The translations under genes were made by a program, and so were the position numbers. A stretch of 21,294 nucleotides of DNA from Desnuesiella massiliensis. Its GTDB lineage: Bacteria > Bacillota > Clostridia > Clostridiales > Clostridiaceae. Of the stretch, positions 7,427 through 14,701 are shown piece after piece (position 1 is the first letter of the stretch; each line of letters begins with the position of its first letter). The stretch covers positions 1-21,294 of the forward strand of contig NZ_LN879449.1 in the NCBI RefSeq assembly GCF_001403615.1. Reading direction: 5' to 3'. Below the pieces are notes generated by a model. That model had not been told where the DNA came from. It was given only the letters and a program-made list of their open reading frames with translations, and searched no databases.

Positions 7427-7450
7427 AAAGCGACGAAAGTCGCTTTTTTT
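7425..7450 (+). terminator. Terminator of the glcK-phosphatase unit
   Basis: A 10-bp stem AAAAAGCGAC/GTCGCTTTTT with a GAAA tetraloop and a T-tract to 7450. It overlaps the stop codons of the phosphatase gene and of the minus-strand small gene, so it probably serves both directions. Confidence 0.92.
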
Positions 7451-7604
7451 AATATCCTTTTTTCTTTGCCTCTAGTCCACTATCATTTAAAGCATTTGGC
7501 TCTATACTTTGACTTATTTCATTTTTTGAATGTTGATTTTGGGTTTTAAATCCATTTCTTATAGCATCGTGCTTATTATATTCTTTCTTATTATGAGGTT
7601 TCAT
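7449..7604 (-). CDS. Very small hydrophilic protein (51 aa), possible spore-associated protein
   Basis: A 51-residue ORF beginning MKPHNKKEYNKHDAIRNG and ending GLEAKKKGY. It is rich in Asn, Lys, Gln and His, without cysteine, membrane segment or signal. An optimal AAGGAGG lies 8-9 nt before the ATG and the stop falls exactly on a terminator, so I consider it real. It is divergent from two other tiny hydrophilic genes. The composition recalls minor small acid-soluble spore proteins (SspN/SspP type), but I cannot show homology and leave the function open. Confidence 0.8.
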   Translation of the reverse strand: MKPHNKKEYNKHDAIRNGFKTQNQHSKNEISQSIEPNALNDSGLEAKKKGY

Positions 7605-7810
7605 AAGCTTTTTACCTCCTTTGTAATATTTTTAGATTCATAATTATAGTCTATACTGAAGAAATCATTTTATGCTTAGAATAAATTCAAAGTAAATGTT
7701 ATTCTATGTAACAGTGGAAGTTTAATACTAGTATATAAAATTAATATCTGCTTAAAATATAATCAAAGCTTTTAGAAAACAATATACTTTGGAAGGAGCT
7801 GTAGAATTTC

Positions 7811-8002
7811 ATGGCTAAAAAAGGAATGAGAAGGCCTGATCCAAGTGATGCCCACGGTACCGAGAGTAATAGAAAGCAAAAGTTTCCTAAAAACAATAAT
7901 ATACCATCTAATGTAAATGGTGTGCCAGAGATTCAAGGTAAAGCAAAAGCAGGACATAACAAAGCAAATCCCATAGACTATGATATAAATAATGAAGATT
8001 AA
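7811..8002 (+). CDS. Very small hydrophilic protein (63 aa), possible spore-associated protein
   Basis: A 63-residue protein starting MAKKGMRRPDPSDAHGTESN, rich in Asn, Lys, Pro and Gly and probably disordered. GGAAGGAGCT (7791-7800) is well placed before ATG 7811. The next tiny gene starts 15 bp after the stop with its own AAAGGAG, so the two form an operon. No known family is recognised with confidence; minor SASP-like or coat-associated proteins are the best guess on composition only. A longer ORF antisense to it (7772-8035) has no ribosome binding site and looks like a shadow. Confidence 0.82.
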   Translation: MAKKGMRRPDPSDAHGTESNRKQKFPKNNNIPSNVNGVPEIQGKAKAGHNKANPIDYDINNED

Positions 8003-8017
8003 AAGGAGTTGATTAGT

Positions 8018-8155
8018 ATGCCAAAGGATAGTCAACCAGATAATAAGCTAGCAAGGATGGAAAAATGTAATTGGGATACTCCTATAACTCGTGAGAGTTC
8101 TAAAAACAGCAATAAAACAAGTAAAAAGCAATCCAATCCTCATAGATGGCAATAA
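8018..8155 (+). CDS. Very small hydrophilic protein (45 aa)
   Basis: A 45-residue ORF starting MPKDSQPDNKLARMEKCNWD and ending SNPHRWQ. It has one Cys and two Trp, is basic and Ser/Asn/Lys-rich, with no membrane segment. AAAGGAG at about 8001-8007 precedes ATG 8018. It is the second gene of a two-gene unit with the 63-aa gene. The function is unknown. The shared style of the three tiny genes suggests one developmental regulon, which is inference. Confidence 0.75.
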   Translation: MPKDSQPDNKLARMEKCNWDTPITRESSKNSNKTSKKQSNPHRWQ

Positions 8156-8196
8156 AAATTAATGTGGTAATAAAAAAGCAATAATATATTTAAGTA

Positions 8197-8353
8197 GAAA
8201 TCTTCTCTGTTTTTTATAAAATAATTTCTCTTAATTTTGTTTTGACCTTACATGGCGAAAAAATAGAAATCTATAAAAACATAAAAAGCAGAGAGGTTTT
8301 TCATATATCTACCTACTATAAATAGATTAAAATGGTTTATTTATAGTAGGTAG
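8197..8353. repeat. Two inverted repeats in the gap before cinA
   Basis: The outer repeat has arms of about 21 nt (8197-8217 and 8281-8302, CTCTG core, roughly 80% complementary) 63 nt apart. It is followed by a perfect 16-bp hairpin (8309-8324 with 8338-8353) with a 13-nt loop. The second is trailed only by CTTTAGTTT, a weak T-rich stretch, so it may terminate the small-gene operon. Nothing else is recognised in 8156-8490. Confidence 0.55.
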
Positions 8354-8490
8354 CTTTAGTTTAACACATGGAAAAAATTGAAACTAAATTGCAGTATGAT
8401 ATAATATTAAAGATAAGGCTTATTGAAAGGAAGTGAAGTTCTGGCTTTTGATTATAGCAAAAAGTAGATATGGAATAAAGTCAGAGATAT

Positions 8491-9738
8491 ATGAAGAAAG
8501 ATTTAAAGGTAGAGATTATTGCAGTAGGAACAGAATTGCTTTTGGGGGATATTGTTAATACTAATGCTCAATTTTTAGCAAAGGAATTAGCTAATTTGGG
8601 TATTTCCGTTTATCATCAAACTGTAGTGGGAGATAATGAAGAACGAATATTAAATGCTTTCGAATTGGCCTTCAAAAATTGTGATATTATAATAACCTCT
8701 GGGGGACTTGGACCTACAAAAGATGATATTACAAAAGAGATGGCAGCAAAATATTTCAATAAGGAACTAGTTATTCATAAGGAGTCTTTGAAAGCTATAG
8801 AAGACTTTTTTAAAGCCAATGGAAAGGAAGGGGAACTAAGTGAAGGAAATAGAAAGCAAGCCTGCTTTCCAGAGGATGCTATAGTTTTAAAAAATAACTA
8901 TGGTACTGCCCCAGGAGCTATAATAGAAGGGGGAGAACATAAGGCTATAATAGTATTGCCAGGACCACCAAGGGAATTGATTCCTATGTTTAATGAAGAG
9001 GTAGTACCCTATTTAAAAAAGTTTACTGATGGTATATTAGTATCTAAGGTTTTAAGGATATTTGGCATAGGAGAAAGCTATATGGCTGAAAAAATTGGAG
9101 ATATAATTGATGGACAAAGTAATCCTACCATAGCACCTTATGCAAAGGAAGTGGATGTGACTTTAAGAATTACTGCAAAGGCCTCCACTAAAGAAGAAGG
9201 CAATATTTTGATTGAACCTATAGAGAAAAAAGTAAGAAAAAGGCTTGGAGAAGATATTTATGGCGAAGGAGAAATTACCTTAGAGGAGGTAGTAGCCCAA
9301 AAGCTTATAGATAAAAAATTAACTATAGCTACAGCTGAATCCTGTACAGGTGGGCTGCTGGCAGGAAGGCTAATTAATTATCCTGGAATATCCGAAGTAT
9401 TTTTAGAAGGTGCTATAACCTATTCAAATGAAGCTAAAATGAAAAGATTAGGTGTAAAAAAAGAAACCTTAGAAGCCTATGGAGCTGTAAGTGAAGAAAC
9501 AGCTAAGGAAATGGCGGAGGGTATAGCTAAAGCAGCAGGTACGGATATCGGTTTATCTGTCACTGGCATAGCAGGACCTGGTGGTGGATCAGAGGAAAAA
9601 CCAGTAGGATTGGTATATGTAGGACTTTATATAAAGGGTGAAGTTAAGGCTAGAAAGTTTAATTTTCAAGGAGATAGGCAAAAGGTGCGATTAAGAACAG
9701 TAATGAATTCTTTAGACTGGCTTAGAAGAGAACTGTAG
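8491..9738 (+). CDS. cinA: CinA: competence/damage-inducible protein, nicotinamide-nucleotide amidase
   Basis: A cytoplasmic two-domain protein of 415 aa, the usual CinA length. The N-terminal MoaB/MogA-like domain starts EIIAVGTELLLGDIVNTN and contains TSGGLGPTKDD (about 69-79); in characterised homologues it acts as an ADP-ribose pyrophosphatase. The C-terminal PncC domain carries TAESCTGG at 281-288 and SVTGIAGPGGG, and deamidates NMN to nicotinate mononucleotide, salvaging the by-product of NAD-dependent DNA ligase. The start ATG 8491 has only a weak Shine-Dalgarno (GAG about 6 nt upstream), while a better AAGGAAG lies some 55 nt upstream with no in-frame start. It is not next to pgsA or recA here, unlike in several relatives. 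Confidence 0.95.
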   Translation: MKKDLKVEIIAVGTELLLGDIVNTNAQFLAKELANLGISVYHQTVVGDNEERILNAFELAFKNCDIIITSGGLGPTKDDITKEMAAKYFNKELVIHKESLKAIEDFFKANGKEGELSEGNRKQACFPEDAIVLKNNYGTAPGAIIEGGEHKAIIVLPGPPRELIPMFNEEVVPYLKKFTDGILVSKVLRIFGIGESYMAEKIGDIIDGQSNPTIAPYAKEVDVTLRITAKASTKEEGNILIEPIEKKVRKRLGEDIYGEGEITLEEVVAQKLIDKKLTIATAESCTGGLLAGRLINYPGISEVFLEGAITYSNEAKMKRLGVKKETLEAYGAVSEETAKEMAEGIAKAAGTDIGLSVTGIAGPGGGSEEKPVGLVYVGLYIKGEVKARKFNFQGDRQKVRLRTVMNSLDWLRREL

Positions 9739-9805
9739 ATGGCAAAGGGACGTTTCCTCTGCCATATAGGGTTTCTGTGGCATAGGGACGTTTCCTTTGG
9801 CACAT
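9739..9805. repeat. Tandem pair of GGGACGTTTCC hairpin repeats
   Basis: Two units, 9739-9766 and 9777-9805, share the core AGGGACGTTTCCT and are each bordered by TGGCA and its near-complement, so each can fold back. The first begins directly after the cinA stop codon. No T-tract follows. Confidence 0.7.
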
Positions 9806-9808
9806 ATA

Positions 9809-9904
9809 GATAAACACTACGAAAACTTAATTTATACATGTTTTAAAATGGCATCTTTAAGCCATTATGAGACATGTATAAATTAATAGTTGAAGTTGTT
9901 TATC
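9809..9904. repeat. 97-bp palindromic repeat, copy B
   Basis: A 96-bp element bounded by GATAAAC and GTTTATC, in opposite orientation to copy A (430-526) and about 84% identical after reversal. TATA/TATATA lies on both sides, compatible with a TA-type target duplication. Confidence 0.8.
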
Positions 9905-9910
9905 TATATA

Positions 9911-10009
9911 GAGAAATAAGGGTGAAACTTTAACTTATATATAGTTACTAATGGCATCTTCAAGCAATTGTGGTGCATGTATAAGTTTAATAGGTAACTC
10001 ACACATAGC
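9911..10009. repeat. 97-bp palindromic repeat, decayed copy C
   Basis: It has the same orientation as copy B and starts 6 bp after it. The core ATGGCATCTTCAAGC and the block GCATGTATAAG...TTAATAG are retained, but the GATAAAC/GTTTATC ends have decayed. Limits are estimated by aligning with copy B. Confidence 0.6.
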
Positions 10010-10065
10010 TTACAATCTTCAATTATTACATTCGGAAGCAGAGATAAGTCAAAAAAGATTTTCTT

Positions 10066-10114
10066 TTAAAAAATAAAATCCCTCAAAGCTAAATAAATAA
10101 CCAAGAGGGATTTT
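10066..10114 (-). terminator. Terminator of the sspH-like gene
   Basis: AAAATCCCTC (10075-10084) pairs with GAGGGATTTT (10105-10114) around a 20-nt loop. Read on the minus strand, the stem is followed by ATTTTTT. Confidence 0.75.
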
Positions 10115-10151
10115 GGAAGATTTATATAAATAAAAATGGGGGAGAGGCGAA

Positions 10152-10328
10152 TTAAAGTTCGTTCAAGTCTCTAATTGGAACTTGCATCTTTTCTTTTGTA
10201 GCTAGTACTTCTATTTCTGCTGTACCTATTTCTGGATGTATACTTTCAATCCAAATCGGATTATTTTTATAGTGAACTTCTATCTGATTTTTTGATTTTA
10301 AAATTGCTGAAGCTCTTTTCATAAGCAT
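10152..10328 (-). CDS. sspH: H-type small acid-soluble spore protein
   Basis: A 58-residue protein that aligns along its length with Bacillus SspH: N-terminal MKRASAILKS (RA-x-EI core), central NNPIWIESIHPEIGTAEIEV and C-terminal VPIRDLNEL. Family members are made in the forespore under SigG and bound in the spore core; here that is inference from homology. I chose ATG 10328 because GGGAG (10337-10341) lies 8 nt upstream; the in-frame ATG at 10346 would place this site inside the coding region. It is a single gene with its own terminator. It is good evidence that the organism forms endospores. Confidence 0.88.
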   Translation of the reverse strand: MLMKRASAILKSKNQIEVHYKNNPIWIESIHPEIGTAEIEVLATKEKMQVPIRDLNEL

Positions 10329-10465
10329 TAAAATCACTCCCAACATACTGTAAATTATGCTTAATATTTTCTTTATTTAGATTATTGACATATATACAAG
10401 AAATATTCAGATCATAAAAAATTTTTTTACTATATCTAAATATATTTAAAAGAGAGGTGAATAAA

Positions 10466-11389
10466 ATGAAAAGAGTATTTAGATCTAATCTTTTTGCTTT
10501 AATATTGATTGTAGGACAAGTTTTTGGAGGGAGATTTATAATTCCTTTGCTTAGAGGCTTTAACTTATCTATTCCTCAATTATTAGTGGTGAATCAAATT
10601 ATATTTTTAATAATACCTTCACTTATATATTTTTTAATAACAGGACTACCTATAAAAGAAACTCTAAGGCTAAATAAGCTCAAAGGTGATGAAATTTTCA
10701 AGATTATTTTAATAGCATTATTAAGCCAGCCTGTAGCTTGGTTCTTATCTTTTTTATCAAGTTTATTTTTTAATAATGACGTAGCAGAGGTATTTAAAGC
10801 TATGCAGGGAATATCATATGTTTCCATGTTAATAGTTATGGCTTTAACTCCGGCTATATGTGAAGAAATAACCATGAGAGGAATAGTACTTTCGGGATAC
10901 GATAATAAAAGTAACTTTAAAGCAGCAATGATGAGTGGCTTGATTTTTGGAATGCTTCATCTTAATGGCCAGCAGTTCTTATATGCTTTTGTATTAGGAA
11001 TATTATTTGGTTATCTTGTGAGAATAACCAACTCTATCTTTGCTACTATGCTCTGCCACTTTACGTTTAATGGCATACAAGTTACCATGCAGTATTTTTT
11101 AGTTAAGGTATTAGGTAAAATAGGAGCTTCCACTACAGCAGCTGATGCAAGAAACATTCCTTTATCAGAAAAGCTCAATACCTTAATAGTCTTATTTTTT
11201 ATAGCTGCCATATTTGCCGCTATAATATTTGTGGTAGTAAAAGGTATGTATAATAATAGAATTAAGAGAAATGAAGCTTATGAGATAAATAATGAACGCT
11301 TAATAGAGGACTCTAACGATTATATATTTAATATACCCTTTGTTATAACTGTGATTTTTTATATTTTCTTTATAGCTAGAATAGCGTAG
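10466..11389 (+). CDS. CPBP family intramembrane metalloprotease
   Basis: A polytopic membrane protein (307 aa) of the CAAX-protease/bacteriocin-processing (Abi, Rce1-like) family. The catalytic motifs are complete: EExxxR at Glu133-Glu134 to Arg138, FxxxH with His165, and HxxxN with His198 to Asn202. Family roles range from bacteriocin self-immunity to membrane protein processing; no bacteriocin gene is visible nearby, so the substrate is unknown. ATG 10466 is chosen because GAGAGGTGA (10452-10459) is spaced for it; the GTG at 10457 lies within that site. A TTGACA at 10385-10390 is a possible -35 without a convincing -10. It is a monocistronic gene closed by hairpins at 11390-11442. Confidence 0.92.
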   Translation: MKRVFRSNLFALILIVGQVFGGRFIIPLLRGFNLSIPQLLVVNQIIFLIIPSLIYFLITGLPIKETLRLNKLKGDEIFKIILIALLSQPVAWFLSFLSSLFFNNDVAEVFKAMQGISYVSMLIVMALTPAICEEITMRGIVLSGYDNKSNFKAAMMSGLIFGMLHLNGQQFLYAFVLGILFGYLVRITNSIFATMLCHFTFNGIQVTMQYFLVKVLGKIGASTTAADARNIPLSEKLNTLIVLFFIAAIFAAIIFVVVKGMYNNRIKRNEAYEINNERLIEDSNDYIFNIPFVITVIFYIFFIARIA

Positions 11390-11442
11390 TAAATAAAAAT
11401 TGTGAAGCAATTTTTATTTAAAAGGCTATTCTTTAGCCTTTT
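11390..11442 (+). terminator. Double hairpin terminator after the CPBP gene
   Basis: TAAATAAAAATTG pairs with CAATTTTTATTTA (11390-11402 with 11408-11420), followed at once by AAAAGGCTA/TAGCCTTTT (11420-11428 with 11434-11442). Both stems are perfect, and the A/T ends allow termination in either direction. Confidence 0.75.
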
Positions 11443-11443
11443 A

Positions 11444-11653
11444 AATGCACAATGCACAGTTCACAATTCACAATGAAGGAAATTTTTTCTCTGCTGACGC
11501 TGCGAAAAAATTGGGAATTTGTAAAGCGTGGCTAAAGCTTAGCCACGACTTTTTTATGGGTAAAGCCATTAAAATTATAAATTTAGATTTTTCGTAGAGA
11601 AGCGGAGAAAAATCCTCCTTAATTGTGCATTGTGCATTTTGAATTGTGAATTG
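11444..11653. repeat. ATTGTGCATTGTG repeat, locus 2 with an inverted partner
   Basis: A reversed copy of the motif (11444-11494) and a forward copy (11604-11653) face each other across about 110 bp and could form a large fold-back. Between them, 11526-11572 repeats the terminator-like hairpin (CGTGGCTAA/TTAGCCACG then ACTTTTTTA) and the TGG-AAAGCCA hairpin seen at 4428-4473. The gap 11390-11761 contains no gene besides these structures. Confidence 0.75.
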
Positions 11654-11748
11654 AAAAAAGTGTAACAGATAATTAAAAAGTGTATCTACCCAAAAATGAT
11701 CTTTGCATATATAATTTAATGGGGTATATAGGGAAAATTTTATAAGTT

Positions 11749-11756
11749 AGGGGGAG
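11749..11756 (+). promoter_or_regulatory. Ribosome binding site pointing to an AUA start
   Basis: AGGGGGAG, a strong Shine-Dalgarno, ends 5 nt before ATA 11762. No ATG, GTG or TTG lies in the reading frame between the upstream stop (11729) and ATG 11816, which is 59 nt from this site and has no site of its own. Confidence 0.6.
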
Positions 11757-11761
11757 AGAAC

Positions 11762-13135
11762 ATAGATCAGCAAACAAAAGTAGAATTAAAAGAAGTCAGA
11801 AGAAAAATATATTCCATGATACTGCCTATTACAGCAGAGAATATTTTGCAGATGACGGCAGGGTTTGTATCCATGGCTATGATAGGCAGAATAGACAAAA
11901 TAGCTATCGCAGCCCTAGGATTAAGCACTAGACTAACTCAGATAATATGGGCATTATTTAGAGGAATAGTTACGGGTGCTTCTGTATTTGTGGCACAAGC
12001 CTATGGTGCAAAGGATTACAAGAAGCTAAAAAAGGTTATACAACAAACCTTGTTATCTTCACTAATCCTTGTGATAATATTTGAATTGATAATTTACATA
12101 TTTGCGCCTCAGCTGCTTAGAATTTTTGGACCGAGTGAGGTGCTATTAAACAATGCTCTAGATTACCTAAGGATTGTAGCTTTGGGACTACCCTTTATGG
12201 CTATAATGCTTTTAGTAGCTGGAGTACTTCAAGGCATGGGAAATGCTAAAACTCCACTTAAAATAGCTACTATAATGAATTTTCTTAATATAGTATTTAG
12301 TTACGTACTTATATTTGGTAAGCTTTCTTTACCTGCACTTGGTATAAAGGGAGCAGCTATAGGCATAATATCAGCTCAGTTTATAGGAGCTTTACTAGGG
12401 CTATATGTGCTGTTTAATAAAGATGGAGTACTACATAGTTTATTTAACTTTAGCTTCTTTAAACTAGATAGAAAAGAGATAGCTGCTATATACAAAGTAG
12501 GTTTTCCTTCCTCTATGGAGTCTGTATTTTGGCAAATATCTGCTATAATTCTTACCACGGTTATATTATCCTTTGGAGAAACAGCCTTAGCTGCTTACCA
12601 GTTAGGGTTGCAGGCAGAAGCTATATCTTATATGCCTGCCATGGGATTTGCTGTAGCTGCTACTGCTTTTGTAGGACAATGTATAGGAGCAAGGGAACCT
12701 GAAAAGGCTAGAAAATATTTAAAAGAGACTGTAAAAGGCTCTATTGTGGTAACTACAGTAAGCGTAATATTGTTTATATTTTTCCCTAAGCTAATTATGC
12801 GATTGTTAACCAATGACGTGGAAGTAATAGAATTAGGAGCTAAATATCTCATATTGATGGGATTAGTCCAAATACCACAAAATATATCAGGATTGCTTAA
12901 TGGAGCTTTAAGAGGAGCTGGATTTACTAAAGTTCCTATGATTGTTTCAGGCATAGGCATATGGGGTATAAGAGTACCTATATCTTTGATACTAACTTAT
13001 TATTTCAATATGAATATAGTTGCTATATGGGCTGTAATGTGTTTAGATCTAGTATGTAGATTCTTTATAAGCCTTACAATATATAAGAGGCGAGATATAT
13101 ATCATAGTTCTGCCTTAATAACTGAAGCAGAATAA
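11762..13135 (+). CDS. MATE family multidrug/cation efflux protein, probable AUA start
   Basis: An inner-membrane antiporter of the MATE family expected to export cationic compounds in exchange for Na+ or H+. It has about 12 hydrophobic segments in two similar halves; TM1 carries LPITAENILQM and is followed by IGRID. From ATA 11762 the product is 457 aa, the usual MATE length, with a basic N-terminus (KEVRRK) before TM1. From the first canonical codon, ATG 11816, it would be 439 aa and start inside the TM1 border without a ribosome binding site. I therefore place the start at ATA, with the alternative that an ATG-to-ATA change has weakened the gene. The reading frame is intact. It is convergent with the chemotaxis gene across a shared terminator. 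Confidence 0.85.
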   Translation: MDQQTKVELKEVRRKIYSMILPITAENILQMTAGFVSMAMIGRIDKIAIAALGLSTRLTQIIWALFRGIVTGASVFVAQAYGAKDYKKLKKVIQQTLLSSLILVIIFELIIYIFAPQLLRIFGPSEVLLNNALDYLRIVALGLPFMAIMLLVAGVLQGMGNAKTPLKIATIMNFLNIVFSYVLIFGKLSLPALGIKGAAIGIISAQFIGALLGLYVLFNKDGVLHSLFNFSFFKLDRKEIAAIYKVGFPSSMESVFWQISAIILTTVILSFGETALAAYQLGLQAEAISYMPAMGFAVAATAFVGQCIGAREPEKARKYLKETVKGSIVVTTVSVILFIFFPKLIMRLLTNDVEVIELGAKYLILMGLVQIPQNISGLLNGALRGAGFTKVPMIVSGIGIWGIRVPISLILTYYFNMNIVAIWAVMCLDLVCRFFISLTIYKRRDIYHSSALITEAE

Positions 13136-13145
13136 AAAGAAATCA

Positions 13146-13205
13146 AATACCCTTCAGTAAGAGCGGTAAAATAAGCTTAAGCCGTTCTAGCTGAAGGGTA
13201 TTTTT
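13146..13205. terminator. Bidirectional terminator between the MATE and chemotaxis genes
   Basis: A 12-bp stem AATACCCTTCAG (13146-13157) with its complement (13191-13202), and an inner GAGCGG/CCGTTC pairing. TATTTTTA follows on the plus strand and TTTGATTTCTTTT on the minus strand. It overlaps the end of the chemotaxis gene. Confidence 0.85.
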
Positions 13206-14460
13206 ATTGTAATTTAAATGAATTTATATTTTTTACTAACTCTTCAGCAGTTTGAGAATTTTCATTGGCTGATACTGCTAAAGTTTCACCTATGGTATTT
13301 ACTGCGCCTATATTTCCAGATATTTCTCCAGAAGCTCTAGCTATTTCATCCATAGCTAGGTTTAAATCTTCCATGCTTTGAGCAATTCTTGTTACATTTT
13401 CAGAGATATTTTTTGAGGTTTCAGCAAAGCTTTCAATATCATTACTAAAGGAAGTCGTATTATTGAAGTACTCATCATTCATCTTTAATAATCTATCGTA
13501 ATCTTGCAGAATACTTTCTTCAATAACTTGAAGAAGGTATTTTGAAGAAATAGATAAATCGTTAACGGCATCTAAAACCTTAGATACATTATTTTGGATT
13601 TCTGTAACTGTGGAAGAGGATTGCTCAGCTAGTCTCCTTACTTCTTCAGCAACTACCGCAAATCCTCTACCTTGTTCGCCAGCACGAGCAGCCTCAATAG
13701 CAGCATTTAAAGCTAATAGATTAGTCTGCTCAGAAATTTCTAATATACTATTAGCCATTTGAGATATGTTATGCACAACTTCTGCATCTTGAATAGCCTT
13801 TTCCAATTTAAGCTTTGAGTCACTATAGCTTTCTTTAACCTTTACGATAGATCTTTCACTTTCCGCTTTGTGATTTATTACGGTTCCCAATATGTTTTTT
13901 GCTTGTATAAGCTTATCAGCTGAAGTTGAAGCAATAGAATTAACTTCATCCTTAGCATAGTTTGCCATGGATGCTACTTCTTCTACAGAGGCGGTGCATT
14001 GTTCTATTCCAGCAGATATTTCCTCAGTTGAAGCTGAAATAAGCTGCATTTGTTCAAAAATACCAGAGAATAATTTAGTAGCCTCTATGCCTGATTCGTG
14101 AGATATATTTGTTAGTTGTACAACGCTAAGAAGCATTGCCTTTACTTTTTCTATAGAAGCTGATAAGTCTTTATTTATCTTGGCAAACTCATTTTTACCT
14201 TCAGTATCTATCTGTACTGTAAAATCCTTTTCAGATATGCTGTTTAGAGCAAGTTTTAATTCCTTTAAAGAATTTTTTATAGCAATGGTAGTTTTAATGG
14301 AAATAAATAATAACCATGATAAAGCTACAGCTATTATTGGAATTAAAATCTTCCAAGATAAATGCATATTAACTAGAACTAGAGAACCTACGGAGATTAT
14401 TATGGCAGTAGCGGTGATTAGTCTTATACTAGATAGAATACCTAAATTTCTATTTTTCAT
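13204..14460 (-). CDS. Methyl-accepting chemotaxis protein without a sizeable extracellular domain
   Basis: A chemoreceptor-type signalling protein of 418 aa. Two hydrophobic helices near the N-terminus (about 10-30 and 33-50) are separated by only a few residues, so there is no extracytoplasmic ligand domain. A HAMP-like linker follows, then the coiled-coil signalling domain with the conserved tip LLALNAAIEAARAGEQGRGF and VAEEVRRLAEQS. It would pass its signal to CheA/CheW, which are not in the window. ATG 14460 is preferred because AGAAAGG lies 9 nt upstream; ATG 14469 directly abuts that site. The stimulus may be cytoplasmic or membrane-derived. Confidence 0.93.
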   Translation of the reverse strand: MKNRNLGILSSIRLITATAIIISVGSLVLVNMHLSWKILIPIIAVALSWLLFISIKTTIAIKNSLKELKLALNSISEKDFTVQIDTEGKNEFAKINKDLSASIEKVKAMLLSVVQLTNISHESGIEATKLFSGIFEQMQLISASTEEISAGIEQCTASVEEVASMANYAKDEVNSIASTSADKLIQAKNILGTVINHKAESERSIVKVKESYSDSKLKLEKAIQDAEVVHNISQMANSILEISEQTNLLALNAAIEAARAGEQGRGFAVVAEEVRRLAEQSSSTVTEIQNNVSKVLDAVNDLSISSKYLLQVIEESILQDYDRLLKMNDEYFNNTTSFSNDIESFAETSKNISENVTRIAQSMEDLNLAMDEIARASGEISGNIGAVNTIGETLAVSANENSQTAEELVKNINSFKLQ

Positions 14461-14602
14461 ATTTCCCATCCTTTCTAAAATCTAAAATAGATATTTAATT
14501 AAATCGCAATACCACATATTACATATTATATACTAAAATGACATAACTAGAAAATAGTTTTTTTCATAAAAATACAAATTTTTCTTTAATTTCGCCTAGA
14601 TA

Positions 14603-14642
14603 TATAACTCCATATAAATATTGATTTAATTATGGAGTTATA
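14603..14642. repeat. 12-bp perfect inverted repeat
   Basis: TATAACTCCATA (14603-14614) and its complement (14631-14642) flank a 16-nt loop. It lies between the chemotaxis gene and the terminator of the 51-aa membrane protein gene. It has no clear T-tract and its role is unknown. Confidence 0.5.
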
Positions 14643-14644
14643 AT

Positions 14645-14680
14645 ATAAAATAAAAGCTAATCCTTAATATTAGGATTAGC
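14645..14680 (-). terminator. Terminator of the 51-aa membrane protein gene
   Basis: A 9-bp stem GCTAATCCT/AGGATTAGC (14656-14664 with 14672-14680), followed on the minus strand by TTTTATTTTATA. Confidence 0.75.
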
Positions 14681-14701
14681 CAAAAATATACAATAACTTG
14701 A

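Noticed and set aside
7772..8035. 87-aa open frame antisense to the small + genes
   Set aside because: It has no ribosome binding site, is hydrophobic only because of AT-rich antisense codons, and lies opposite two well-supported small genes.
8433..8558. GTG-started upstream frame overlapping the cinA start
   Set aside because: AAAGGA is too close to the GTG, the peptide has no features, and the overlap is explained by chance.
9739..10009. Repeat-rich gap as a CRISPR array
   Set aside because: The repeats are two different types with unequal spacing, the units are palindromes, and no regular spacer pattern or cas gene is present.
10466..11389. CPBP protease as part of a bacteriocin or defence operon
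   Set aside because: No peptide precursor, ABC exporter or immunity partner lies beside it; it is a single gene between terminators and repeats.
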